Positions 32,983 through 44,880 of a stretch of 64,000 nucleotides of DNA are shown here, in pieces. Location of the stretch: NCBI GenBank assembly GCA_027186245.1, contig CP114491.1, positions 6,879,501 to 6,943,500 on the forward strand, written 5' to 3'. Position numbers and translations under genes: made by a program. The DNA is from Coriaria nepalensis (Eukaryota > Streptophyta > Magnoliopsida > Cucurbitales > Coriariaceae). The notes under the pieces were generated by a model. The model worked only from the letters and a program-made list of their open reading frames with translations, was not told where the DNA came from and searched no databases. Positions within the stretch are counted from its first letter, which is position 1. Every line of letters starts with the position of its first letter.

Positions 32983-33960
32983 TTAGGATAGAAAGTAGAA
33001 CATTAAGGAATCATATAATACATTTGGTTCTTGATGCTGTTTTGATTTTCCTAAGGGAACAATAACATCATCTTCTAGTACATGAGATTCCGACAAGTCC
33101 GGAGCAATTTTACCCATCCCCTTTGTGCTGCAAGAAACGTTTATTAACATTATAATGAAAGGACCCAAAAAAATAAGTAATAAGTAAAAAAATTACCTTA
33201 GTTATCCGTTTAGGAGATTTGCTGCGTTTTCCTTGCCAGTTAAGAGTACGTTCATATCACCCGATGCAACCTGGAAAGCGGAGGAACACTGGATTATAAT
33301 ACAACTAAGCTGTTGATGTTTCGATCCTAGACATGATTTTACAATTAGAAAGAAGGAAAAACAAACCAACCAAGCATAATAATGCTAAAACACCATCTGA
33401 AGCTTCCGAGTCTGTCCAGCAAGATTCTGCACTTTTCGAGAAAATATCGGCAAAGTAGACCCTCTTGCCGTAGGATGAACCTGACGAAGGAGCTTCTGGA
33501 GGGGCAATCCTTAATCCTAATCATTAATAAAATAAAATTACAAAAGAAAAATAATGCAGTTTGTGACTAAGTGCAGATTTTAAGTCATTAGGATCTTCTT
33601 CACCTTGTGGGAAAATTCCAATCCAATTTATCAGCCTCGAGCCATGCCAGAAGAGCTTCCTATTTTGGTTCTATACAAAAAACATACCAAGTTTAAGGGG
33701 CCGAGATAGATAAATACCCAAAAAAGACGATCGTAAAGATTGAAATTTCATAATGATTTCTCACCTTTTCGAAGTGTTTATCTTCACCTTTCCGAGAAAC
33801 TTTGAAGATTTGAATGATGTCTACATTGTCAGAAGTTTCAGTACTTGTATTTCCAACGTAACTCTCAATCTGAGGGAGCAAACCCAAAAAAAAACAAAAA
33901 AACAAGTATTCGGCTCCATTCCGATCAGTTCATTGCTCACGGGAAAAATATTTACTAACC

Positions 33961-33999
<39 letters not shown>

Positions 34000-35080
34000 T
34001 ATCAAAACTAAGATTTTATGTTCGAAAAAGTGTACCATTGAGAACTCCTTGCAATCTACATCAAGCGGAGTCAACTCACAGATGAGCCTTTGAGAAAGGG
34101 TATGCAATGATTCACCCTGAAAATTTCAGTTCAAAAATCATAACGTTTGTATTAATACAACCAAGTATAATACCAGTAATACTATGTTCGAAACTTCCGT
34201 TTCCGTAAGCTTGTCCTGCAAACTTTGTACCTTATTTTCATCACATAGGGCCTCAATAGAGGTATCAAAATGGGTCGAATTTTTTGGCCCAACCTGTAGC
34301 CCGGGGAGGAAACCTGGCCATATCTAGGCTCGGGCTTAAGACAAATTTACAAGCCCATTGGGTCGAGCCGGGTCAACCCGATATGGCCCGATATATAAGC
34401 CTGGTTAGGCTCAGTTGGGCTAGGCTTAGTTGGGCCAGGCCCAATTGAGATCGGTTGAGCTCGGCTGAGTCCGGCCCAATAAATTTTTATTATTATTATT
34501 TTTTGCTTATGTCTTCATTAAGGTCTGTTTTTTTCTCCTTAAAATCAGAAATTTATTTTGATGAACCCATTATTTAATAATATGCAATAAAATCTTTATT
34601 TGACCAAAATTTTATTCTTTATTTGAGATGTTCTTAGACTCTTAGTTATTTGATAATTTGATATGCTATTAGTTATTTGGTTATAAACTTTGATGATACA
34701 ATTTGATAATTCTGTTTGGATTGTTCTTTGGACCTTTTGTTAATTGAATTGTTTTCAGGACTCAAAATCTCAAATAATCGCATTTACTTTAATAATATTG
34801 TATTATGAATATTTTATTTAAAAAGGATCGGACTCATTTTAGGCCTGGATGAGCTTTCCGGGTCAGGCTCGGATATATATTTTGAAAACAGGCCAAGTCC
34901 AGCCCGACCCATTTTTTTCCAAGCTTAGCCCGACCCGGCCTTGAGTAGTGAAAAGCCCTGAAGGGCCGGGTAGAGTGATCCATTTTGACACCTCTAGGCC
35001 TCAACCTTTAAAACCACAGCTGTCAGAAGCTTATCAACAAAGACCTTTCCGCAATCAATACCTAGAAGTCAACATGAAAC
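32983..35080 (-). pseudogene. PARP2-like pseudogene, catalytic half only, inverted
   Basis: The minus strand shows catalytic-domain pieces matching the intact gene at 45-52 kb. A block SQRLICELTPLDVDCKEFS fills an 81-bp exon (34036-34116) with the same length as exon 12 of the intact gene. Next, at 33766-33869, is VDIIQIFKVSRKGEDKHFEK (exon 13 match, 7 bp shorter). Then come WHGSRLINWIG (about 33600-33650), [13 protein letters not shown] and GKRVYFADIF (33430-33515), VASGDMNVLL (about 33200), and the final LEDDVIVPLGKSKQHQ (33000-33130). Introns are kept, so it arose by DNA duplication. A stop in the LNG-like end, lost frame and missing N-terminal half make it dead. A hAT-type element splits its left end. 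Confidence 0.82.
34257..34996. mobile_element. Non-autonomous hAT-type element, 740 bp, with 8-bp target duplication
   Basis: The ends are inverted repeats: TAGAGGTATCAAAATGGG on the left, and TAGAGGTGTCAAAATGGA as the reverse complement of the right end. They are flanked by an exact 8-bp duplication, GGCCTCAA (34249-34256 and 34997-35004). Terminal TAGAGGT...TCAAAATGG with 8-bp target sites is typical of plant hAT MITEs. The interior has no ORF and is rich in ggcccaat/gggccgg blocks. It lies inside the PARP pseudogene, so it inserted after the duplication. Confidence 0.92.
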
Positions 35081-35208
35081 ACATTGTTGACTTCTAATTT
35101 TAAATCTATTTTATGAAATAGAGGAAGAATAAGTTAAAGTGCAAACTGACCTGACAACCCTATAAATAAAAGATAGTGTCTTATTGACTCAGTTCAATCA
35201 CTATTCAA

Positions 35209-36045
35209 ATGGCAAGCATTTTTAAGAAGCTCTCTTCCGAAAGATTTACCTTCTCTACCTCTTCCACTTCTTCTACATATAGGATTCCTAGCACTAAAGG
35301 AGCACCCTAACCTGCCCTGTATACTTCTAACTCTTCTAACTCAGAAAACAAAAATATTGAGATTATATACTAAGAAAATAAGCGCATTGAAAATAAAGAA
35401 ATAGATTTAGCTAATCGGTATATACCAGACATAGCTAAGGCTAATATTTATAAACTTAGAGGCATATCACAGAAATCTAGATTTGTGATAAAAATGGTCG
35501 AAGATATCATACCTATAAAATTCAGATAGGAATCTATTCAACTTCTATCACATTATCTAATTGACAAGCATAAAGAAGATTGATATGAATTTATCCACCT
35601 TGGTATGGTACAAATTGCGTTAAAACTAATGACGCGGTTAGGCCTAGAAGTATTCACTCTTACTACCTTGAGAGATAAGAGACATAAGAGATATGAACAT
35701 TGTCTTTTGGGTATAGTAGAATCATCAATTTGTGATGAGCCAATTTATTTCGAGTGTTATCCGAATATGCCCTTATCATTGTTCGATATCCATATTATGA
35801 AAGCTCTCACTCTTGATTTACATATGATGGGCTTTGGCAATGAAATGATGTCAGAACATATTATGCTCATCTATAGAGTTTGTTATAAGACTATGAGCAC
35901 TTTTATTTCAGAAAGGCAACCATTCCCTACAAGTGTAAAAGGAGGGGAAATCACCCTATTTCTCAACAATCATGAGAAGACCAATACTATAGTCCCTCAG
36001 ATCATTAAGTGGGAGAAGATAAAGTTTTTAGATACATGAATCTTC
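35209..36045 (+). pseudogene. Caulimovirid movement protein remnant
   Basis: The start lies at 35209, followed by a serine/threonine-rich N-terminus. The best-preserved part is 35605-36039, where DKRHKRYEHCLLGIVESSIC and a VYF/IYFECYPN-like segment match the 30K-superfamily movement proteins of plant caulimovirids. Movement proteins widen plasmodesmata for virus spread; this one is broken by in-frame stops before 35600 and by a frame shift after 36040. Confidence 0.72.
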
Positions 36046-36179
36046 GAGAAGGCAGTTCCGGCCCCAAGCACCCTAAAGAGACTTTAGTCAAATTAAAGAA
36101 CGTGAGGATGAGAATATAGAGATTAAGTTTTTTATTAGAAGATATATCTACCTAGAAGAAATAGGTTCTTCTAGTATGG

Positions 36180-38060
36180 TAGAGAGTTTTAGATACTCTA
36201 CTACATCAGTCCCAAATAATTTAGAAAGTTTGAAAAGAACCACGAATTTATATCACCCCCACTACAAAGTTGAGACTTCGGTTTGTTCAACGAGATAAGA
36301 ATCTCCTACACTCTTAGACATGGGATATGTGTCACAAAATGATATTTTGGTATTAGAAGACCAAAGAGACTCCTATTTTGTTGTAAGAATACAAGCATTA
36401 TACCATTCTGAGCAAAATAAAGAAAAGAGACCATGGTTTGAAAACATTCTTACAAAATAGTCACAAGATTACTGGAAAAATATGTTTAACCAATATGTTG
36501 AAAAGTTAGGGAATTCGTACAAAGACAAACTGAAAGTTCTTAATAGGATTAATAAGTTTGATTTCTTTGTATGGTTACCCAAAGGCTTTGCTTTAAGGAA
36601 TTTGGCGTATTTTGACTTTGGGAATAATGCTAATACAGTTTTGGAAATAATTAATCATTTAGGAAAAACAGAAATTTTGGCTGATTTTCAAAATCCAGAT
36701 GTCTCAGAGGATTATTGTCTAATGCTAAATAGTTTTTCGAACCTAGAAAACTTGAGGTTCAAAAAGAGAAATTCAGGCAATCCATCCACTATCTCTAAAT
36801 CTAAAGGTGGCGATAGATTAAAAGGTTAGTGTAGGAGCAACTCCCTTTAAATGAGAAGAAGCAGATTTAGTTAAAGGAGTGAATAATACTCACTCAAAAC
36901 AATTATACAAATCTACATGTCAAAATAATTGGAGAGCAACTGATCCGCGTTGAGATCATTGTTAATAGAATAATGGCTTTAAATTCAATCCCCAAGAAGA
37001 TTGAAAAATTGAAAGGGATATTCCTTTGATAAAACCATCAAATACAGATATGAGCCAGTCTTAAAAAAGAGTTATAAAAGACCTGCTAGAAGAATTAACT
37101 AGCATACTTACCAAGTTGGGCATTAAAGAATTTCAACTTTAATCTCTTAAAGAAGCTTCGGTAAAAGATATCGACTTTGAAATAGCACAATTGAAGAATC
37201 ACCTCAAACCTCAATTAGCCAAAATTGGATGGAAGAAATGAGGAAAACCATTTGCCCACAACGAATATTACCATCGCCCTTCACCAATGGATGTCACATT
37301 TGAAGAGAAATAACAGTATGACCCAGTCGCTTATGATGGTAAATCCATTTCTGAATGGAACATATATGGTATGTTAGAATATCAAATCTAGCAATAAGCT
37401 TCGCACATGATGATGCATGCGGAGGCCTATAGGCTCCACGAACGTGGGTCTTGGACGTGTCTATAGCCCAAACAATTATTTATAGGTTTGTTCAACAACT
37501 CAAAGTCTGGTGGGTTTCAACCCTATTCAAAGTTGATAGGTTGAGGATTTTAAATGCCTCAAAGGTTGAAGTAAAAACTGAAGGAGGAATTCAGAAGCAA
37601 TCGACTGTATCAGATATAGTCAATACTTTGATTTATTCAATGTCCTTGGATTTCTACGACAGTGTTGCTAACAAAATTAATAAGGCATATGAGCAGTTGT
37701 CCCATAACAAATGATACAATGACGTCTTCCTCACTAAAGTTACCCAAAGGCCATATTGTAATGTTGTATATTAGAAGCATCATTTTCTCTTTGGATTACT
37801 AACACTTTTCTCTTCTAAAGTATTATAAAAGTTAAAGGTCAATGGTACTATCTCTAAGCTTGCGAAACAACACCAAGATAGAAAAAAGGCACTAGGTGAT
37901 TTCTATGAACATATATTATTAGACCCATTACATCCAGAAAATAAAAGGAAAAAATGTTCCTTTAAAAAGAAACCCTCTCATTCTTTCTACTGGAAAGACA
38001 ACGAAGCGAGTGGTGAAGCCAAACAACTTCGGCAATGGCTAGAGCAAGTGTGTGATATTT
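36180..38060 (+). pseudogene. Caulimovirid middle region, coat protein-like remnant
   Basis: Pieces of reading frame in the plus direction: 36482-36829 (a WLPKGFALRNLAYFDF-like segment), a coiled-coil-like block near 37085-37250, and VAYDGKSISEWN followed by an HMMMHAEAY region (37320-37440). These match the region between the movement protein and protease of florendovirus-like elements in order. No zinc knuckle is intact. Stops and frame changes every 100-200 bases. Confidence 0.55.
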
Positions 38061-38872
38061 ATATTCACAGCTAAAGTGGGAGACTGTTGGTTTCTTCTTA
38101 GCACTCTATGAAACATGATTGCCACATAGAAAAATGCAGTAACTAGAGGTGGACCGGTGAGTGTCCGGACAGTTGGCCCAATCTATATTGGTGTAGTGGC
38201 TGGTTTATACTCAAGCAATTGAGCACATGCAAGAAGTCCCAAGCATATTTTGTTGACTAAGAAACAAGACATCATTGGCGGATGTAACCTCGAGACTAAG
38301 AAAATATTTTAATGAGCCAAGATCCTTTCTGGAAAACTCACTATTGAGTTGACGAATAAAGCGACTAAGAAGATCTGGATTATTTCCAGTAAAGGAGAAT
38401 GTCTAAAAGAGTACCATTCTTGTGGAGGACAAAGAGAGATATATCGGCTTGACTATGAGAGAAACCAAGACGAGAAAGAAATGCGCTAATAGGGATCAAT
38501 GTAACCAGGAGGTTGCTCCATCATGTACATGTTCTTATGAAGAAAATCGTTGAGGAAATCATTTTTTACAAAAAACAATTGGTGTAGAGATGAACAATTT
38601 GTGATGGCAATGGAAAGAAATACACAAACAGTAGCAGCTTAGATGATCAAATCAAATATGTCGGTAAAATTGAGACCCATGATTTAAGTGAAGCCTTTAA
38701 CTACCAAGTGAGCCTTGTAGCGGTTAAGGGACCTGCTAGATTAATATTTTGTAGGAAAGACCTATTTGGATCTAACAATATTTGTGTTGGCAGGGCGGGG
38801 AACAAGAGTCTATGTTTTGTTGGATTAAAGAGCATGAATTTCATCATCTATGGTAGAAAGCTAAGCTGGACT

Positions 38873-41539
38873 CTACAGCCAATTTAAATCTTTTTGGCCC
38901 GGAATGAGTAAGCAATGAGTTAAGAAGATTGGAAGGATAAATATCAATGAGCAATGCGGGATGGCGAGGCTTGAAGATATCAAATTTAGCACAAGTGACC
39001 ATCGATGGCCATGAGAGGCAATTAACGGTGTTGGAGCATGGGTCTCATGGTAGGCAGGCAAAGCAATTGGCAACTAGGTTTGATTTAGAGTAGAAACCCT
39101 CACGAGTCTTGAATATGGAGAACCGGGTTTGTATTGGTGATCGGGTTTGGGCAAAGGACATTTTTTCTGGGTATGGACATAAGGGTTGGGTCTAGGTAGT
39201 GGGTAGTTGGGTATAGGTTGTCATTTAGGTCTGCACAAAATGTGCAGAAGCCAGGTATAGGCTCATGTGTTGGGTATGTGGAAAGGAACCAGATTTGGTG
39301 GCATGACCAAGTCTGGAAAGGGACTAACTTGCTGTCCAAGATAGTTTAGTCCCGAAAAAGTCAAGAAATCTAAATCTAAGAGAGGTTGAGTAGTGGAATT
39401 TTGGAGAATGGAAAATGTGACTCATCAAACAGAGCATGCCAAGTAATATACGTGCAGGAAGAGGCCACATCAAAGCACTTAAAACCCTTATAAGTAATGT
39501 TATATCCAAGGAAGATGCAAGGAACACTTCGTGATGAGAGATTGTGTGGCATGTAGTTGTGGAGGCATGGGATTACTCGGCATCAAAATGGATGTAAATT
39601 AGAGTACGTAGAGGATGGAAATTAGAGTACATAGGGGCTACACCATAGAGAATCTCAAAGGGAGAAATATTGCTAAGTAAAGGAATAGGCAGCCAATTGA
39701 TGATGTAAGTAGTCGAGCTAAAGGTGTCAGGCCAAAAATGGGTTGAAGAGTGAGAATGGAAAAGAAAGGAAAGGCCTATTTTCATAATTTGATAATGCTT
39801 CCATTAAGCCCATCCATTCTGAGATGTCGTGTATGGAATGAGATTTGATGATGAATTCTAGAGACCGAAGATAAGTTTGAAAACGATTACTTGTGAATTT
39901 CACACTACCATCGCTTTGAAAAACCTTGAGTTTACATTCATGTTGTTGCTCAACAAAGGTGTGAAAGTGAAGAAAAATATCATAAGTATTAGATTTGCGC
40001 TTCATAAGATATAACCAAGTCAATCGTAAAAAATCGTCGATAAAGAGAACATAATATGCAAACACAAGTGAAGATATAGTAGGCGAGGGGCTCCAAATAT
40101 CACAATGAACAAGATCTTAAATATTAGTGGTTTAATGATCATTAGGTATAAACAGCAACCGATGGCTTTTACCAAATTGATATACATCACAAAGTTTAAG
40201 AGTAGAAAGAAAAGAAGTAAGAGAAATATGTCCATTTTTATGCAATACAGAACTAATAGAATTATTAATGTGACCAAGTCTTGCATGCCATAAATCAAAA
40301 GAAGCTCGTAAAATTGAACTAATAAGAGCGAAAATAAAAGTGAGTGACCCTTCTCAAACACATAAAGACCTCATTGTCTTTTATCGATCGCCATCACTTG
40401 ACTTGTTTTTCGATTCTGAATGGTAAATGAATCATTAACAAAAGTGACAGTAAGAGGAAATCCGATGTTAGCTTGCTAATAAAGAGATCATTTTTGGTGA
40501 GATGTGGAGCAACAAGCATATCCAATAAAAAAACATGTGGGAAGGAGAGCAAGTACCAATATGAGAAATATAAAAAGAAGCCCCATTCACAACAATAACG
40601 GATTCCTTACCGTGATATGGTGTGGTAGAATTAAGGATAGAAGGATTGGAAGTCATGTGAGCTGAGGTGCTCATGTCGACATACCAATTAGGTTGAGTGA
40701 CATTAAAGAAGTTGCACGAAGCGGCAAAAGCAGGTATAAGATTTGCACTTTCATTATTCTATTCATACTGCTTACGAGAATGATCTGTCATATAACCATT
40801 AACTTTGCAAATTTGATAGGTGAAGTGAGAATAATAACGATCACCATTTGAATTAGAAGAGTATGACCCACAACCATGGACACGATGACTTTTGTTATAG
40901 CCCCTACCACGAGAACTAGAAAAAGAACGATTAGCAAAAAATGCTAGAGAAGATTCAAGGGTACCTTCAATTGATTTTTGAAACAACTCAAAACTTTTAG
41001 TTTTAGGAACTAAATCCATGAAACCGAGTAGCAGTGTGAGAATGAGGGGCCGAGTCTGCACAAAAACTAGTAAGACTTGTTGGTTTCATCAACAGGGTGA
41101 GCAATAGCAGCAAGTTGATCACATGATACTTTAAAAGACCTATCATAATTAGCAACTGATCGAGACCATTTTTTCATCAATTGGAGATCATCCTTAATTT
41201 GAATCTCACATGCTTAAAGTCATAAGTAAAGGCAATCTCTAAGGCAAACTAAACCGAGCGAGACAAAGTGCAACCAATGATTTTGGCCAAGACCTCTTCT
41301 GTAAGAGAGGAAAGAATAAGACTGAAAAGACGTTGATCCGTTATATTCCATTATTAGAATTTAGGGTTCGGCATAGGTGGGTTGATCAATAAAACTGAGC
41401 AAGCCTTGATAAGAGAGGAGAGACATAAGTTCGTTTTTTTATAATAAGTAATTGGGTGTGAATAGTTTAATAGTTACCTTGTGAATCATTGTGTTAAGGG
41501 AGAGAGACATTGGAAAAAAAGGAGGAGTCGGCCATAGAG
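38873..41539 (-). mobile_element. Ty1/copia remnant, gag to integrase
   Basis: Reading on the minus strand: a gag start MADSSFF (41539 leftwards), a gag region, a basic segment with a zinc-knuckle-like part (41061-40759), a protease-like region (STSAHMTSNPSILNSTTPYHGKESV at 40674-40600), GAG-pre-integrase, and integrase (40065-39573, VLFIDDFLRLTWLYLMKRKSN and NWLPIPLLSN). It ends without RT or RNase H near 38.9 kb. Stops and frameshifts throughout. No LTR was found at either end. Confidence 0.8.
39573..40065 (-). pseudogene. copia integrase remnant
   Basis: The catalytic core starts FIDDFLRLTWLYLM (first Asp region) and continues to VFQSDGSVKF (second Asp region). It then shifts frame into WPDTFSSTTYIINWLP and PFEILYGVAP. 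These are the standard copia integrase landmarks. Confidence 0.8.
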
Positions 41540-41829
41540 ATCAGTAGAGGAGTTAAACTATGTAAATGTTTGATAAAATTCACTATATAAATCATATGAC
41601 TTACTATATATTATAAATAAAAAATTACGAGTAAAATAAGAAAAATAAATTACACGGCAGCTCACATTGATCTTTAGTTGAAGAGAGAGTTCTTAAAAAA
41701 TTATAAAAAAATTATTGGGCTGCATGTCAAGCATTTTAAGTCATCAAAGTTGTTAGATTTTTGCTCAATCAGTATTTTGAATCCGCTTTTAAATTTTTTA
41801 GTGGACTTTTTAAAGGATGATATTTAGAA

Positions 41830-42732
41830 AGTTAAACTATTGTTTCAGCCCTCTTCTTACATGATTTTCTTATTTTCATTCTTATACTTATTGAATCAAA
41901 TCAATCATTTAATTTTTCATATTTGTCCTATTTTGATCTCTGGGGGTAAAAAGAAAAGAAAAGTATATATAAAAAAAGTTTTAAGAAACTCCCCTAATTT
42001 TTTATTATTTATTTTAAACTCTTGTTCTTCCCCAAACCAGTTCCACCATATTTTCTCTCCCACCCACCGATACTCCATCTCCGCCATCTCAACCTCAATA
42101 AAAAAAAAAATTATAGAAACAAAAAACCATGTCTACAAGTTGGAAACCATTTATAAAGTCATCTTTTTTTGGGTTTTTAATTGTTGATTTGGGTTTGAAA
42201 TAGTGAAAAATAGAGAAGGACCATCAAGTGGTAATTAAGACTATAGAACCTAGAATCAACATAGAGAAACAAGTTGTTTACAGAGGCAGAGAGAGTCTCC
42301 TTCCCTGCAATCTGTTACCATGGGGCGTATGCACAGCCAAGGTAAGGATATTTCAGCTTCTGCACTTTCGTACAAGAGGACTCCTCCGAGTGGTTGAAGA
42401 TCTCTTCTCCAGATGTGGAAGAGAACATCTACAAGTTTGTAAGAGAAGTTTGACACCATTTCAAATCGGCGTTACTCTTCGTGATTCTTTGTGGTTGAGA
42501 GGGTGTAAACATGGTGAAGTTGTTCGGGGAAGAAGTTAGGGTAAAAATAAATAATAATAATAAGATTAGGGGTTTTAAAAAAATATTTTTCTATATTTTT
42601 AATTTCTTTTGACCCCTGGGACCAAAATAAGACACATAAGAAAGTTAAAAGGATTGATTTGATTCAATAATAAGTATAAGGATGAAAATAAGAAAAACAT
42701 ATAAATAGAGGGACTAAAACAATAGTTTAACC
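41830..42732. mobile_element. Pack-MULE-like element with an RPS13 fragment
   Basis: A 903-bp element with long terminal inverted repeats of about 120 bp. The left end runs from 41830 (agttaaactattgtttcag...), and the right end (42607-42732) is its reverse complement with scattered changes. Both inverted repeats continue through an ATTTTCAT(T/C)CTTATACTTATT segment and a CTGGGG/CAGGGG block. It is flanked by a 9-bp target duplication with one mismatch (TATTTAGAA, 41821-41829; TATTTAAAA, 42733-42741). Long terminal repeats with 9-bp targets are the mark of Mutator-like elements. The interior has no transposase but carries part of a ribosomal protein gene. Confidence 0.87.
42320..42510 (+). pseudogene. 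RPS13: 40S ribosomal protein S13 fragment inside the Pack-MULE
   Basis: From the ATG at 42320 the frame reads MGRMHSQGKDISASALSYK and RTPPS, the N-terminus of plant RPS13. A one-base deletion then shifts the frame. The next frame gives LKISSPDVEENIYKF, and another gives LTPFQIGVTLRDS. The likely 5' UTR (gagagagtctcc region) is also included. The intron I would expect after the first codons is absent. Similarity ends near 42510, about half way through the gene. Capture from cDNA or loss of an intron are both possible. Confidence 0.85.
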
Positions 42733-43867
42733 TATTTAAAATACTCATAGCAAAAAATTTATCTTACTCTACTAAGATAATTTGAGGATAAGGCTATATT
42801 TGGCAAACATTTTTAATATATACTTCAAGTTAATACTCTTTTACTAAATGTCATATAAATAAATTTAAATTAAATTTTAAAAAAATTATGAAAGACTAAA
42901 ATGATCTCAACTATTATTCTTCTTCTTCTCCTTTATCAACTGATCGGAATCACAAAAAACTAGATCACCAAATCTTTATCTTCTTTTTCATCACTCGACA
43001 ATCCACTCCACCCGTTTGAAATCAATCCACTCTTCGATGACTACACACAAATGGAAATGCACAAACGAGGGAAAAAAATTACAGTCCAAACCTTCTAGAC
43101 CCACTGAGCTCAAAGGGTTAGAAACAACTGACCGATTGACGTCAATAAATCCATGACCATTGTCTATTAAATTCATAATAATTTTTCTCATCTGATATTG
43201 AAATCGAAAACCGTCAGTTGCATTTGAAACTAGACTTTCAGATCTTTCTATACGTATACGACACATTTTCTATATATTAGCAAATCTCTCATAGTGAGTG
43301 AGACAAGATTAACATAATTTAAATTATGATGATATTGCACATGCTTCACTAATTCCATTATTTTTCATTTCAATTTGAAATTGTAAACGAAAACTTGCAT
43401 ATAAAAGTAGACATTAATACCTTTCCAATCATATATTGAAAGTATATACTCGTCAAGCCAATCGGGTTAGATTCAATAAGTATACATTTTGTGAGATACA
43501 ATATTATTTATAAATATTAATGATATTGTTATTCTTTCAATAGTAATAAAGGCATTCATCCATTTATCATGTTTATTAATTATGTTAGAATTAATATCTT
43601 ATGTTCTATAAATACATACTATGATAAAGTCCAGTGTCTTAAGCTATACACTTTGGAGACCATGCTTCTTGAGACTCAAGTTACTTAAAACTTAAAGACA
43701 CGAATTGTTCGTTATCAGAGGATCTTAAAAATGGATATTAATGATTCAAATAGACAACTACTTAAGTGTTTAAAATAGCCGATCTCATGGTCATTGGTGT
43801 TAGTGGAACATCATGATGATTATGTGGGTGCTTAGTATAGACTAAGAGTACCGAATGTGATACTTTG

Positions 43868-43914
43868 ATAATTCTCATTGTTAATTAATATTGACTATTA
43901 ATGAGAATTATCGC
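43868..43914. repeat. Imperfect palindrome
   Basis: gataattctcatt and aatgagaattatc form perfect 13-bp arms around a 20-bp A/T-rich centre. Confidence 0.7.
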
Positions 43915-44710
43915 CATGGTGTCTGATGTACCTAGTTTCATACTTTGACATCATTCCAATTAGCCATAGCCAGGGGTGAACAACTCTAACTGTCAAGGAA
44001 GTGTCCCAAGCAAGTAGACTTAAATATCTCCAACTATCATGGAGGTGAACTTTTCCTTGATACCAGCAAGCCCCACTTATTGCTTTGCTATCGTAGAAAT
44101 ATGGGCTTTATAAACATCTTCTTCACTGAGGATGAGTCTAAGTTTACAAAGGATAGCAAGTTGTTTCTCCTGAAATGTAAAAAAAAAAATTTGAAAAAAA
44201 AATTTAAAATAAAGATTAATATATATAATTATAATCTAAATAATAAAAAAAGATTTGAAATTTAAACCAAACCATTAGTGCTCGATGACTTGAGGGAGCA
44301 TTGCGATCAATGACTTCCAAATCTCTGATCTCTAATCTCTAATCTCGAAGGCTCAATGGGTACTTTTAAGATCCATCGAACCTTCAAAATAAGGGAATCA
44401 AATACTTGGAAGTCTCTGTGAGGGATTTAGAGTATCGAGCCATATGGAAGTTTAAGAATAACTGCTCGAAAGCTCAAGGTCTTCGGTTCCTTATCATATT
44501 CACCAAATTTCCAATCCAAACACACAAAACTCAATCCAAACACACAAAAATAGTGATTTTTGCGAAAAATTCCGAATTATAAAGTTTTTTTTCTTCTATA
44601 ATTTACCTTTGGTGAAACTTTAGTATTTTTGACCATTAATTCTAGTGCCAACTTAGCTCGCTTGTTGTCATTCAAGGCTTGTTCCGGCAAAAAATCATTT
44701 AACCTCTTCC

Positions 44711-44880
44711 TTAACTCTTCAAAACTAAGATTTTTATTTCAAACCATAACTCTCTTTAAGAATGGTTTAAACTTTTTAATTTCAGAACGAAGCCTTTGCT
44801 TTAACTCTTTAAAACTAAGATTTTTATTTCGAATCATAACTCCCTTTGAGAATGGTTGAAACTTTTAATTTTAGGATGAG
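44711..44880. repeat. Two-copy 90-bp tandem duplication
   Basis: The segment aaaactaagatttttatttc recurs at 44721 and 44811. The surrounding caaaccataactctctttaa and cgaatcataactccctttga are matching copies. Confidence 0.75.

Larger units (their letters stand above)
35160..38620 (+). mobile_element. Endogenous caulimovirid (pararetrovirus) remnant
   Basis: A TATA-like tataaata (35161-35168) precedes a start at 35209. The following frame is a movement-protein domain (clear in the open frame 35605-36039, with IALKLMTRLGLEVFTLTTL and MPLSLFDIHIMKAL). Downstream come coat-protein-type pieces (VAYDGKSISEWN about 37330-37365, with frame shifts) and a possible protease-like stretch near 38650. The frame is broken by many stops, and reverse transcriptase is absent. 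The arrangement resembles the Florendovirus-like elements found in many angiosperm genomes. It is non-functional and probably old. Confidence 0.7.

Noticed and set aside
42991..43266. 91-codon minus-strand frame as a gene
   Set aside because: No recognisable motif, no supporting splice or promoter structure, and it lies in an A/T-rich repeat region.
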